Source: Uranotaenia lowii
Taxonomy: Eukaryota; Arthropoda; Insecta; Diptera; Culicidae
Direction: 5' to 3'
DNA: 64,000 nucleotides
NCBI RefSeq assembly: GCF_029784155.1
Contig: NC_073691.1
Location: forward strand, 61,207,746 to 61,271,745
Shown in pieces: positions 32,420 through 43,915 of this stretch. Positions within the stretch are counted from its first letter, which is position 1. Every line of letters starts with the position of its first letter. Under the pieces are notes generated by a model. It saw nothing but the letters and a program-made list of their open reading frames with translations, had not been told where the DNA came from and did no database searches. A program made the position numbers and the translations under genes.

Positions 32420-34020
32420 TTTTGGAAAAAGGAAGAGGATTGTGTGAGGGTTCACTCTCGGTAATTGTTGATGTGAGCTCAAACGATTCTTTTAGTCAAA
32501 CTCGTTTTACTGCTTTGGGAGTTGCTTTAAAATTCCTCAAAAGCAGGTGGCGCAGCGCGGACTTCGTTTTTGGACAGCTTCGATTCTATTTATCCAAAGA
32601 GCAGTTGATGAGAACCAGACAACCATACCTGTTTCGACAGATGATCTAACAAGTGCAAAGTATAATGATCTAAGGTAGGGTTACCATATCCTGCAACGTC
32701 AAAAAGAGTACATAGAGATTTTTTTTTCAAAATTATAAAGACTTACACCATTTATTCAAAAACCATGATGTTTTAGGTCATTCAAATACCGCCAATTTGT
32801 TGCAAGATATGTGACTTACATGACAAATGCACAGTATTTTAAGTTGGATTACTCAAAGTTTGATAAATGCATTTTGAAAGAGTTTTTCACAGAGGCGTTT
32901 TTTTTTAAAAAAAACGTTATTGCTGATTCTTGCGCTTTTAATTTGTGCACTATGCTTTTAAGCAAATTGTAGTTATGCATATTGCCTACAATTTGCTGTC
33001 CGGGAGTTCATTGCATACTATAAGGCGCTAATTTTGATCGAAAAATTCTGTTTGAAATCGTGAATGTATTCGTGATTTCTTCTATTCGTAGTCATCTTTG
33101 AAACATTCAACAAAAGAAGCAAAACTGAAGTATTGTACAACGAATGCATAAAAAGTTGGATCTCTTGTATTCATAACAATACAATCTTCATGTATCGGAA
33201 GAAATAAGTTAGTTTATATTAGAAAATTTTATTTAATTCCTTTCACCAAAAAAGAGTACATTTCGTAAAATTTCACAAAAAGAAGAGTACGCTCATTTTT
33301 CGATCGAGTATGTATGGTATCCCAAATCTAAGGCAATACGGGTCGTTAAAATCTTTCGATATCCTTTTGATAAATCCAAGATTCTTATTGCCTTTGCTCA
33401 TCACATGTGGATAATGATCGCGGAAAGATAACTTTTCTTCACCTATTACCTCGAAGTGCGCAATTGTATCCTTCTCACGGAAACTACGTCCTATTAGTTG
33501 GAATTACATAGTTGAGCTAACACCAGCTAGCAAACATGTCGACGTACATATGTTTGAAATCTGTAGCAGTCATTTGCATTTTTGATTTTCAGAAACAATT
33601 TTAGGTCATCTACCCGAGCAGGCATTTTTCCGGAAAATATGGCAAAACATCATTAAAGAAGATGGAGAACAGTAGAGGACCCAGATTACTGCCTTGGGGG
33701 ACACCAGAGTATTTGCTGAATTTGGTCGATTCAAAGGGCCCTAGTTTCACTGATACACTGCGACGGGTGAGATAAGACTCGAGCCATAATACTAATCCGC
33801 CTGTCAATCCAAGGTGTCCAAGTTTTGCCAGTAGAAGTTTGTGGTTCACACGATCGAATGCAGCCTTCAAGACCGTAAAATCTGTGTCGATTTGGTATCC
33901 TTCTTCTATGTGTCTTAGACAGAAGGAAGTAAACAGAGTGAGGTTTGTGGTAATAGATCTGCCTGGGACGAATCCATGCTGATTGAACGATATACCTCTA
34001 TGATCTTATTCTACTTGTGA
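32420..34020 (-). pseudogene. LINE reverse transcriptase remnant, split by a hAT-like MITE
   Basis: A non-LTR retrotransposon RT on the - strand. Blocks in order are ISFNQHGFVPGRSITTNLTL (about 33950-34005), LKAAFDRVNHKLLLAKLG (about 33810-33870), YSGVPQGSNLGPLLFSIFFN (about 33660-33715), the GNKNLGFIKRISKDFNDPYC segment (33334-33400), then across the MITE LVRSSVETGMVVWFSS and INRIEAVQKRSPRC (about 32560-32650). The catalytic FADD region is lost between 33600 and 33450. The order and the IxRIEAVQK motif are typical of the CR1/I/Jockey group C-terminus. It is a different family from the LINE at 22581. Confidence 0.85.
32676..33325. mobile_element. hAT-like MITE with TAGGGTTACCATA ends
   Basis: 650 bp, ends TAGGGTTACCATA (left) and TTGGGATACCATA (right, inward), perfect 8-bp duplication ATCTAAGG (32668-32675 and 33326-33333). 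Removing it rejoins the LINE reading D-P-Y-C-L-R-S-L-Y-F-A-L-V-R-S. Subterminal AAAGAGTACA motifs occur near both ends. Confidence 0.9.
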
Positions 34021-34385
34021 GAATATTTGAAAAAAGAATTTCAAAAAATTTGGAGCCAACGCAAAGGGAGGTGACGGAGTATCTGTCGTTCGTTCGAGCG
34101 GATACTTTCGATCGAATTCGAAAAAGCTATTGTTGTTTTCGTTCGAATGTTGGTGCTACGAAATTTTTGCGCAGCAAGCTACGTCAAAATGACATTTGTT
34201 GTCATGTTTTTCCGGGTTTACGGGTCGTAAAAATGTATACCTCGGTTAGCGGCGGAAAATATCTGCTTCTAGGTCGTGTGTTGAAGGCCGTGCGACTGAA
34301 GAGCAGCAGAAAGCAGATTAAGGTGTTAAAATCAGCAGCCGAGAGACGGATTCCGGCAGCAGTTCGTCATCGAATCCGTTTATGA
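34017..34385 (+). CDS. Unrecognised 122-codon ORF (doubtful)
   Basis: Open from 34017 to 34385 with a basic composition (many Arg/Lys in the second half, ending RRIPAAVRHRIRL) and a Cys-Cys pair twice. The local base composition is less AT-rich than its surroundings, which is why I list it. There is no splice or promoter evidence and no domain that I recognise, and it abuts the 5' end of a LINE remnant on the other strand. It may be retroelement debris. Confidence 0.2.
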   Translation: MRIFEKRISKNLEPTQREVTEYLSFVRADTFDRIRKSYCCFRSNVGATKFLRSKLRQNDICCHVFPGLRVVKMYTSVSGGKYLLLGRVLKAVRLKSSRKQIKVLKSAAERRIPAAVRHRIRL

Positions 34386-34712
34386 TAATTCACTCAGCTG
34401 GCCGTTTCCGTACGGAAGAAGCTCAAAGCCATACAGTGGTGAAAAAGCTGATGCTGCCGCAGCCGGTGCTTGACGCATCCTGGTATCGGCTGATGTGAGG
34501 AAGCGTGAAGATTTGAAAGATAACAAAGTTTCAAACAGAGCTGACCAGAGAAATGACCCTTTTTTGTTCGTTTATCATTTTTTTGTACATTCCTGGTTGA
34601 GCTATAACATTTAACTTTAAATATGATAGATTCAACTGAAAATATAATAGATTACACTATAAATGTATGATTGATTCTAGGCATTGAACTATAAATATAG
34701 TCAATTTAACTA

Positions 34713-35018
34713 CAGTACTCGCTCGCTAATCGGACGCTGATGGGACCAAGGAGTGCGTTCGATTATCGAAAACGCTCGATTACGAAAGTTGGGCTAAAAT
34801 ATCAACATTTTCGAATTGGAGACGCATTACAGGCGCAATACTTTCTAGTCGGTAGTCTCATTACAGGCGTAGTTGTCCGATTGCACAGCTGAGCCACGAA
34901 TTAACTAGCAGATTTCCGGAGAAAACGTCCAATTATAGAGCAACTGGATCAACCCGTAAAATCGTACGATTACCGAACTTGTCCGATTTAAAAGCTTCCG
35001 ATTAACGAGCGAGTACTG
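34713..35018. mobile_element. pogo-like MITE with CAGTACTCGCTCG ends
   Basis: 306 bp flanked by TA on both sides. Terminal repeats are CAGTACTCGCTCGCTAATCG and, inward from the right, CAGTACTCGCTCGTTAATCG. CAGT termini plus a TA target fit pogo/Tigger MITEs. Non-coding. Confidence 0.85.
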
Positions 35019-35040
35019 TATGGGAAATTGAATATCATGT

Positions 35041-35268
35041 TCTGAAAAATCAACATCACTTTTGTTTCTTCTGCGGAACCAAGCCTGCTTATGGTTTTTG
35101 TGTCAATTTACAAACTATCCAAAGGAAATTTTCCTTTGATACGAAGTTAAGACCTTCAGCAAAGTTGTTCAGCGGAAAATTTCATTTGGATAATTCATAA
35201 ATTGGCACACAAAAATCATAAGCAGGCTCGGTTCCACAGAAGAAACAAAAATGATTTTGATTTTTCAG
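35041..35268. repeat. Hairpin element, about 75-bp arms
   Basis: TTGTTTCTTCTG-G-GGAACC-AGCCTGCTTATG and neighbours at 35041-35115 recur inverted at 35195-35268, with about 90% match by eye and a loop of about 80 bases. Probably a foldback MITE; no target duplication determined. Confidence 0.75.
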
Positions 35269-36033
35269 TACAAAATATTAATTTTACCATACAAACATAA
35301 CAGTTAAAATTTACTCATGTAAACGTTACTTAAAAATTCTGAAAAAATCATGAATAAGTTTTGAACCAAAACGAAGCTTTTCAGGTCCCAGGGTTTCGGA
35401 AATTCAAAAATGACCCCAAATTGTAACAAGTCAATAAAAAAACAACGGCTTTTTTGTTGATATAGAATAGCATTAGCTTTTATTCCCATGTTTATTTTCG
35501 TGTATGTTTAATACTCATAGAGAGATTATTATTCTATCGATTCATTTAACAATTGACTATTTGAAATTCTTTTCTACCAACGTTTTACTGTTTATGTGCT
35601 CGGTGATATTCGAGTTGAGTTTTTGAGTAAACCTGTCTGTTTGAAACCCTTTTTTCTTGTTACTCACGCTTTGTGGAAAAATTTTTGCAGAATAAGTTCA
35701 ACAAATGAAAAAAGGGGAAATTATTTATATTCGACGTTATTTTTTTGGTTTCGTGGTCAAATATTATGTGTAATTTTTGTAGCTAGAGGTTGTATAGAGG
35801 ATTTCACTAATCCTTCGAAGTCATGAATTCGTTTTATCTAGACTAGTTGCTCTGTTAAAAATTTTCTCTATGAAATCTTTCCCGGGGATTATTATTGTTT
35901 TACTTGAAACCCTTTCATAATACCAGTTTACGCATAACTTTCGTGGATATGTTTGCCTATTTAATGTGTCATAAAGTGTTTTTGATATTCTACCTTCACG
36001 GCAAAGCTCATTACTATGTTTATTTTTTTTTAT

Positions 36034-36188
36034 TTAATTTTCCTTCAGTGGAGCCCACGTGAAGTCACCCTGATAGCCGTAGTAGCAAAGCCAGTAGAGA
36101 ACGTTGAACAGCGTAAACGAAGCGGGAAACATCACTCGTGCAGCCTGATCGATTAAGGACACACTGTTCACATGTCGGCTGGCGCCGC
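36034..36188 (-). CDS. GABA receptor subunit, TM4 and stop
   Basis: A 155-bp terminal exon (acceptor TAATTTACAG). Two bases complete Arg; then GGASRHVNSVSLIDQAARV leads into TM4 (MFPASFTLFNVLYWLCYYGY) and QGDFTWAPLKEN, with TAA at 36034-36036. The V-S-x-I-D-x-A-A-R-V-x-F-P segment is the family signature before TM4. AATAAA occurs on the - strand within 20 bases of the stop. The intron separating it from the loop exon is 7.7 kb. Confidence 0.95.
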
Positions 36189-36359
36189 CTGTAAATTAAA
36201 CAAAGATCGAAGTTAGTGCGCAGTTCTGGAGTAAGGTCGCCGAAAATAAAATCAAATAACATAAGCAATTACATCATGTTTTTCCAATACAAAGTTAGAC
36301 TTTGAATAATGAATTAATGTAGCTGAATATTGCCTGAGAATCTGAGAATCAGCATACTC

Positions 36360-38295
36360 CTTATTCCCCTATATTTTGTAAACAATCCAGAAAAACACTG
36401 ATTTGAACTAGAGAATTTTGAACAAAAATAGACCCATCTTGTGTGATTTTTTTCTGAGAAATCAAATGACGGCTATTTGAGCTACCACACGCATCGGATT
36501 TGATGATTTTTCCTCAATTTTCCTATATTTTTCAATTAATTATGAAAGAAAGTAGGTTCGGACTTGAAAATTTGGAATTAAATGAGAGCTATCTTGTGTC
36601 ATTTTTCCCAAGAAATCGAATGAAGACTTTTTGTGCCGTTGCACGCTTCGGAAAATGGAGTTATGAGTGTTTTACCCTAAATTCCCCAACATTTTTCAGA
36701 TAGTTCAGAAAAAGCATGTTCGGACTTGAAAATTTTGAACCAAATAAAACTCATCTTATGTGTTTTTTTTTTCTTAGGAATCCAATGAAGGCTGTTAAAG
36801 TCACTTCACGCATCGTTAAATGGAGCTATGGCTTTTGTTACCCTCAATTCTCCTACATTTTTCAATTAATTGAGAAAAAAGCATGCTTGGATTTGAAAAT
36901 TTTGAATCAAATGATACTTCTCTACATTTCTACTCTCTCAACATTTAAGTATAGTTCAGAAAAAGCTTTTTCGGACTGGAAAATTTTGAAGGAAATGAGA
37001 GCTATCAGTGTGATTTTTTCCAAGAAATCGAGTGAAGGCTATTTGAGCCTCCGCACGCATCGGAAAATGGAATTATGACTGATTTTACCCACTATTCCCC
37101 AACATTTTTCATTTAATTTAGAAAAAAAAACAAGTTCTGACTTGAACAGTTAGAACCAAATGAGACCTTTATTATGTGTTTTATTCTTCTAGGGAATCGA
37201 ATGCAGGCTATTAAAGCCACCATACGCATTGCAAACTGGAAATACGGATTGTTTACCCTCAATTTCCCAACATTTTTCAATTAATTCAGAAAAAAAGCTT
37301 GATCGAACTGGACAATTTTGGAACAAATGGGTACTTTCGGTAATTTTTTCCGAGGAATCGAATAACGGCTATTTGAGCCATTGCACGCTTTGGAAAATGG
37401 AGTTATGGCTGCTATACTCTCAATTCCCCTACAGTTTTCTAATATTTCAGAGAAATGCATTTCTCTCGAACTAATCTGAACCTGAAAATTTAAAACTAAA
37501 TAAGATTTATCTTGTGTGATTTTTACCGAGAAATCGAATGAAGGCTGTTTAAGCCACCGCTTGCTTCGTAAAATTGAGTTATGGCTTAAGTATTTGAAAA
37601 ATGTAGTGGAATTTAAGGTTAAAAACGGCCATAACTCCATTTTTCGATCAGCAATACCTCCATTTTACGAAGCGTGCGGTGGCTTAAATAGCTTTCACTC
37701 GATTTCTCAAAAAAAAAAAAAAAAACACACACACACAAGATGTGATTTATTTGGTTCAAAATGTTTAAGTCAGAACGTGCTTTTTCTGAAATATTAAAAA
37801 AAAATTTAGGGGAATTGAGGTTAAACAGACAAAACTTGCGTGCGGTGTCTCAAACAGCCTTCATTCGATTCCTCTGAAAAAAAAAGACACAAGATAGATT
37901 TCATTTGCTTCAAAATCTTACAGTCCGAACAAACTTTTTCTTAACTATACTAAAAATGTGGGGAAGTTGAGGGTAAAATGGCCATAACTCCATTTTACGA
38001 TACGTTCGGTGGCTTATACAGCCTTCATTTTACCCTTTTGATTCAAAATTTCTCAATTCCGAACATGATTTTATTCTTAATTAATTGAAAAATGTAGGGG
38101 AATTGAGGGTAAAACGGTCATAATATTGGATTGCTTGGAAAAAACACATAAGATAAGTTTCATTTGGTTTAAAATTCTGTCTAAAAAAGCTTTTTCTGAA
38201 CTGTATTAAAATGGTGGGAAATTAAGGGTCAAACGGCCATAACTCCATTTTCAGATGAGTGTGGAGGCTCAAACTACCTTCATTTGATTCCTCAC
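36360..38295. repeat. About 168-bp tandem repeat with central orientation switch
   Basis: Tandem units carrying AATCGAATGAAGGCTATTTG, CACGCATCGGAAAATGGAGT and CAACATTTTTCAATTAATT recur with a spacing of about 165-170 bases near 36465, 36615, 36780, 37025, 37195, 37365 and 37532. From about 37620 the units run in the opposite orientation (near 37690, 37850, 38020, 38270). Divergence between units is considerable. It lies wholly in the last intron of the receptor gene. Confidence 0.88.
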
Positions 38296-39590
38296 TATAT
38301 GTATCTCCGTTCGTAAGCTCGTGCAGCGTTTGATGCTCCCATCTTTATAAGAATTTGGTTTATTTTTTTTTATTTTTTTCATCTAGTTTTGTCTCATTTA
38401 ACCGTGTTTCGTTTTTTTCTTGTTTTGTCCTGTTCTATTTTGGTTAGTGTAGTTTTTTTTATGTTTTTTTCCTACAGGGTGCGTCATCCCGATGTATTGT
38501 CGCTGAATCCCCAAACTGGAGTTTTCGTCAACATCAGCGACGGCGACATCACTGGCGACATCACTAGCGACATTTCATGTTGACCAGACATCTTTCAAAC
38601 ATCTTCCGAGTGTCGGAACCAAACAAAAGAACGGGTTGCCAATCACCGAGGTGTTTGAAGAATTGTTCATCGTCGCTGGTTGGCAAAGTTGCCAATCACC
38701 AGCGCGAAAAATTCGGATTTCATCTGCATTGACAATACTAGTTTTAAAGGTTAAATCCGTATTTTTTCAATTGATTTTGACAGGTAAATACAATATGTTG
38801 TGTTGCGCTTTACATCGAAAACAATCATTTAATTGTGAGAACTGTGAAAAAATGTCAAAGTGTCAAATGGTGATTTGAACAGGCTTCCTCGTTTTTTGGA
38901 TTTACCAGACTTTTTTTTCTCAGGGAAAAATTCAAAAAGTAAAGTTCACTGCAGAAAACCGAAGAACATTGAAGAACTTAAAGCTAGTATACGAGCTGAA
39001 AAAGACGTTTTGAAGATCGAAATTATGATCAAATGTTAACCAGAATGCCCGCGAAAGAGCTGAATTGCCATAAGATGGGGGTGCTAATTAAACGGACGTT
39101 GTATTCTGAATAGGGTTTCGGAATATGGTATAAAATATTCTGAAAGAATCTTGTTTATTTTTGGAAATCAACTGAAAAGTTGCGAAGTTACTCAACATTG
39201 AAAAAGGATTTATACAGTAGGCGCACCCTGTAGTTTTGTATTATTTTTGTTGATTTCGTTTTATTTAATTCCATCTAGTTTTTTTTCTGAATTGATCCTG
39301 CTTTACTTTTTTTCATTTTGGTCTATCTTGATTCATTTTGTTCTGTCTATTTTTGCCTTGTTGAAGCTTGTTTTATCATGTTTCATGTCAGGTTATCTCG
39401 TTTTGATTCACTAACTTCACTTAACTTTTTTTTTTATCTTGATTTGTCTAATTTTTGGTAGTTCCAAATTGTTAGATATTTTTTCATATTGTTTTTAAAA
39501 ATACAGTTCAATCCCCAAAAATATACTGAAAAATAGTGTTTTCTTTCAATTCACAATTATTTAATAATAGTTTTTGTAGGGTAGGCAAGT
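38296..39590. other. Unassigned intron sequence
   Basis: T-rich. A short reading at 38389-38583 (+) is preceded by a good acceptor (TTTCCTACAG, 38478) and contains a GDIT/SDIS repeat, but has no donor and no recognised homologue. No other feature. Confidence 0.4.
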
Positions 39591-42170
39591 TCGTTTACTT
39601 CAGCTTCAGCATAGTGCATTCTTCGACCATTTTAGCACTTTGAGCCAATATTTCTTGAATTTTTAAACACTTTTCTGTGGTTTCATGTTTTTCCCCAGAT
39701 TTGCCTTCGTCTAATCCCAAAAAAAAATGATTGTTTGAATCTCTGGACAATTTGGTGGGTCCATGTCTTTCGATGAACATGTGACCTTGCTGACTTCATA
39801 CCACTTTAATGCATCCTTAGAGTAGTGGGACGAAGCGAGATCAGGCCAAAATATTGTAGGATTGTGATGCTATTTGATTTAAAATAATAACTAATAAACA
39901 TTCTTGCATGTAAATTTGCAATTCATTGTAAGTTGTAAGCTTTTATCTAGCTAAGCATTTATCTGTGGTTATGCATGGATAAGACATTAAATCGCATTCA
40001 TATATAGCTTGCCACACCATAACCTTCTTTCCGAGTTTTATGAAGTAAATGGCATTCACTGATGCGGGAACATCCTTTTCCTTCGGTGAGGTATAAAATT
40101 GTAGTCCAGGCAGAGTTTTAAATTCACATTTAATGTAGGTTTTATCATCCATAATAACACAACCCGACTTCTTGGTCAGAAGTTTGTCGTGGAGTTCCAA
40201 GCCGTTGCACAGTGGTGCAGAACATCAATCTAGCTGTACGAAATTAATAGCGCCCAGGGATGAAGAGGTAGACATTTGATGTCTTCAGCAACATTGTTCA
40301 GTTTTACAAGGAGCATATTCTAGTATTAAAATTTTTGCCGAGGGGTCCACCGATATCGAGATAAAAATGCTAACTTTTTTGTTTTTCAAACTAGGGCTTT
40401 GATGTCTTCGACAAAGTTGTTTATCTGATCAAAATACATAAGTTTGTTGAATATGTCAAAGTCCTATCACATCACCCTCAGGAGTTACAGCCAAAGTAAA
40501 AAACATCTATTGAAAAAACAGTTTTTTGAACCTGACACGTTGTAGGTTGGATAAAATGGTTCGTTGTCTTTGAAACAAAGTTGTAACAAGCCATGATCTA
40601 CATTTGTCTCATACATTATGATGGGTTTAGAAGTTGCTGAAGCTCTATAGAAAGCATTTAGTGTATTTATTGGCAATTTTGGAAGGCTCGTCCATCGAAA
40701 AGTGCACATTTTCGCAACACCCCCTTTTTTGTGATTATTTTTGATGATAAGCGGAACCATTTCCATTAGAAATTAGGGCGGAAATCGGTGTAACTAGTAG
40801 AGATTTGAATGATTGAAAATAGACATTTTATGAAAAAGTTACCTATTTTACTTTTAGAAATAAACGTTAAGACATTTAATTGATTAATAAAGTGTTGCAG
40901 TTTTCTTTTATATAGTTGGTTTGGTTAAAAGACATTGAAATTCGATTTTTTAAATCATTTTAACCTAAAAAAAAACAAATGGAACTCATCTGTTAAATTT
41001 GGTAGAGCACTAAATTAGTATTTGATAATATTTAATAAATAATAGAATTTTGTCATTACAATATAACTGCTTCAACTGGTTCCAAGTAACTGTATCCAAG
41101 TAACCAATCTTACAAGTAATTCGCTTTTGTCTTTTCGTTGAGTCATAAATTTGAATAAAATTTAAATGCTTTTTAATAAAACAAAATATATTAAAGCAAA
41201 CTGCAACATTTTATTAATCAATTAAATGTTTTAACGTTTTTTCTTATAAGTAAAATGGGTAACTTTTCATAAAATGCGTATTTTCAATAATTCAAAACTC
41301 TACTAGTTCCACCGATTTCCCCGCTAATTTCTAATGGAAATGGTTCCGCTTATCATCAAAAATAATCACAAAAAAGGGGGTGTTGCGAAAATGTGCACTT
41401 TTCGATGGACGAACCTTCCAAAATTGCCAATAAAATACACTAAATGCTTTCTATAGAGCTTCAGCAACTTCTAAACCCATCATAATGTATGAGACAAATG
41501 TAGATCGTGGTTTGTTACAACTTTGTTTCAAAGACAGCGAACCATTTTATCCAACCTACAACGTGTCAGGTTCAAAAAACTGTTTTTTCAATAGATGTTT
41601 TTTACTTTGGCTGTAACTCCTGAGGGTGATGTGATAGGACTTTGACATATTCAACAAACTTATGTATTTTGATCAGATAAACAACTTTGTCGAAGACATC
41701 AAAGCCCTAGTTTGAAAAACAAAAAAGTTAGCATTTTTATCTCGATATCGGTGGACCCCTCGGCAAAAATTTTAATACTAGAATATGCTCCTTGTAAAAC
41801 TGAACAATGTTGCTGAAGACATCAAATGTCTACCTCTTCATCCCTGGGCGCTATTAATTTCGTACAGCTAGATTGATGTTCTGCACCACTGTGCGTTGGT
41901 TTCACGGATTCAGCCTTCAGGTCTGAAGTCCAATTCTCTCTTTGGCACACATAACGTTAGTTAACGTGGTACCTATTTTCTTGGCCACATTCCGTACTGA
42001 TACCCAAGGATGCCGTTTCTAGTAATCCTTGATTTGTCCATGGTAGGGTCAGCAGGGCCAGGTTTCCTACCATGTCTCGGGGAATCTGTGAACGTTCTCC
42101 ATACTTTCTCAATGTGGTTTGAACTGTTCCGATCCGACACTCACACCTTCTTCCTCAGCTAGTTTGCTGA
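39590..42170 (-). pseudogene. DD37E-related transposase, third subfamily, split by a foldback element
   Basis: On the - strand, from 42170: a helix-turn-helix remnant with ISKLAEEEGVSV (about 42160) and VRNVAKKIGTTLTNVM (about 41960-42000). After the interruption (40208-41893) come LELHDKLLTKKSGCVIMDD (first Asp, about 40150), KLGKKVMVWQAI (about 40010), then FWPDLASSHYSKDALKWYE (second Asp, about 39850) and DPPNCPE (about 39770). The distance from the second Asp to PPNxPE equals that in copy B, so it belongs to the DD37E group. The last part is scrambled and the terminal Glu was not located. Stops and frameshifts are frequent. Confidence 0.8.
40208..41893. mobile_element. Large palindromic foldback element with CACAGTG ends and 5-bp duplication (Transib-like)
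   Basis: 1686 bp starting and (inverted) ending with CACAGTGGTGCAGAACATC, flanked by CGTTG at 40203-40207 and 41894-41898. The transposase reading on either side joins cleanly (T-N-G-L-E-L-H-D-K) when it is removed with one CGTTG. Arms of about 680-700 bp are nearly perfect inverted copies around a spacer of about 280 bp; there is no coding content. Transib elements make 5-bp, often GC-rich duplications and have CACWRTG ends like the RAG heptamer (family knowledge); assignment here is inference from ends and duplication length. Confidence 0.88.
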
Positions 42171-42199
42171 TTGAAGACCACTCACAGAGCCCCATTTGT

Positions 42200-42908
42200 T
42201 CACAATCCGTTTTCTTTGCTAAAGCCACGCATTTTCAGATTTCTTCGCGAAAAACGACAAAAAATGAGAACGCTTACTTTACTTGGATGTAACAACAGTA
42301 CGCAGCCAAAATTTGGCTGCTTCATAGTTCTTAAAATGACGGTTATTTTATAGTGTATTTATAATAAGCGGAACAGTCTATACTTTATTTGACTTCTACT
42401 CGTTAAGCCCTTTCACCCAATACCCATATTGTAGAAATTTTAATCAATTTTCAGTCATTTAAAGCTTCGAAAAGAGAAGCGGAAGCCGCCATCTTGGATT
42501 TCAAGGTGGCGTCGAAAGTGTATACTAAGGTATCCTCACAAGGTCCTTGCTATTTTTATGCATTTCCTTTAGATTTCATCCAAAGTCCTGGAATAAGCAA
42601 GGTCTTTTTTACGTGGTTTTCGGCAATCAACGCGGTTTCTTGTCCTCATTTAGCTTAGGTACCTACTTATGCATTTTTTATCATTTGGTGACTGATCTGC
42701 ACCCTTTTTGTGAAGATTATCTTTTCAACTTTTAAAAACGTAAAAATCACTGTAGTTGAATGTTGTCTGATAATCATATTTTAGTCATGCAAAAAAGTTG
42801 CCAAAACTTAAAAAAATTGTAAAAATTGGTTAAGAATGAAGATCGATCTGTTTTTTACCGCAAAGTGCCAAAATCACATGACATTCCTAAAACATTGACG
42901 ATTGTATC
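42200..42908. other. Unassigned intron sequence
   Basis: No gene or clear element. A GCCGCCATCTTGGATTTC segment near 42487 resembles strings common in dispersed insect repeats, but no boundaries are visible. Confidence 0.4.
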
Positions 42909-43837
42909 CCATTTACCCGAAAACCATTGCCCAGAATGAATTATTCTCAGAATGAAAAATACCCGAAATCAAACCCCAGAATGAACCATTTCCCAGAAAA
43001 AAATTCCCCAGAATGCATCATTTATCAGATTTTTTTTTCCCAGAATGGACCATTTCCCAGAATTTTTTTTCCCCAGAATGGAACATTTCCCAGAATGGCA
43101 CAAATCCCAAATTTATTCCTCTAGTATTTTTGTTTGTTTTTTTTTCTGATGAATTTTTGTAAATTTCATATGATTCGAAATTTATTTTATAAAAATGATT
43201 TTTTAAATGAAACTACAACTTTGAAATTTTCCAACTAAATTTATTTTAGAACCAATATTGTGCTTTGTTTATGGTTTGGGTACTTTGATTGATTCAATGT
43301 TTACCATGGTCCTTGAAAAAACCTTCTTTCTTGGTATCCGACTCCTCACGCTGCGCGTTCGAACTTGAAAGACATTTTGCCCTTCACGCTGTCGCGTGGC
43401 GGACGGAGCTAGGGGATCACCCCTAGCTTTCACGCAGACCTAGGAAGCCCCGGCAGACCTAGACCAATGTCTTAGGGCCGCCGCTTCCGACGGCGGGTCG
43501 GCAGCCACCTCGGATTTGGGAGCTTCTGCGGCTTTGCCGCAAAAGAATAAAGTAATAAAAACCGATTTTTTTTGCAACAATTCCTTCTTTTTTTTATTTC
43601 TAGTTTGTTTATTTTTTTATTTTCGTTTTTCTGGGAAATGGTTCTTCTGGCAAAAAAGTTTCTGGTAAATGGTTCATTCTGCTGAAAAATTTTCTAGGAA
43701 ATGGTACATTCTGGCGAAAAATTTTCTGGAGAATGGTTCGTCTGGGGAAAAAAATTCTGGGGAATGGTTCTTTCTGGCGACTGAAATTCTGGGGATTTTT
43801 CATTCTGGGCAAAGGTTTTCGGGTAAATGGAGTACAA
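42909..43837. mobile_element. Foldback element with CCATTTACCCGAAAACC ends
   Basis: Inverted ends CCATTTACCCGAAAACC lie at 42909 and 43837. Both arms (about 200-230 bp) are built from short direct repeats of CCATTTCCCAGAATG-like units, inverted between arms. The centre holds an AT-rich stretch and then a GC-rich islet (43346-43551). No clear target duplication. Confidence 0.75.
43346..43551. other. GC-rich, hairpin-dense islet
   Basis: About 200 bases much richer in G and C than the flanks. There are three perfect short hairpins: AGCTAGGGG / CCCCTAGCT with a 4-base loop (43407-43428), CCGCCG / CGGCGG (43478-43496) and TGCGGC / GCCGCA with a 3-base loop (43527-43541). An A-rich tail (AAAAGAATAAAGTAATAAAA) follows. 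It could be the 3' end of a SINE or LINE inserted in the foldback element, or another structured RNA gene. Function unknown. Confidence 0.65.
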
Positions 43838-43915
43838 CCACATTGACGGGTTACAAAATTGGGACGGATGAGGGTTTAAAATCAAATAACAACAAACCCC
43901 TTCCAGTTGCCTCAC

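Noticed and set aside
38389..38583. Possible + strand exon after acceptor TTTCCTACAG with a GDIT/SDIS repeat
   Set aside because: No donor or partner exon, no recognised homologue, and the repeat is short; not enough support.
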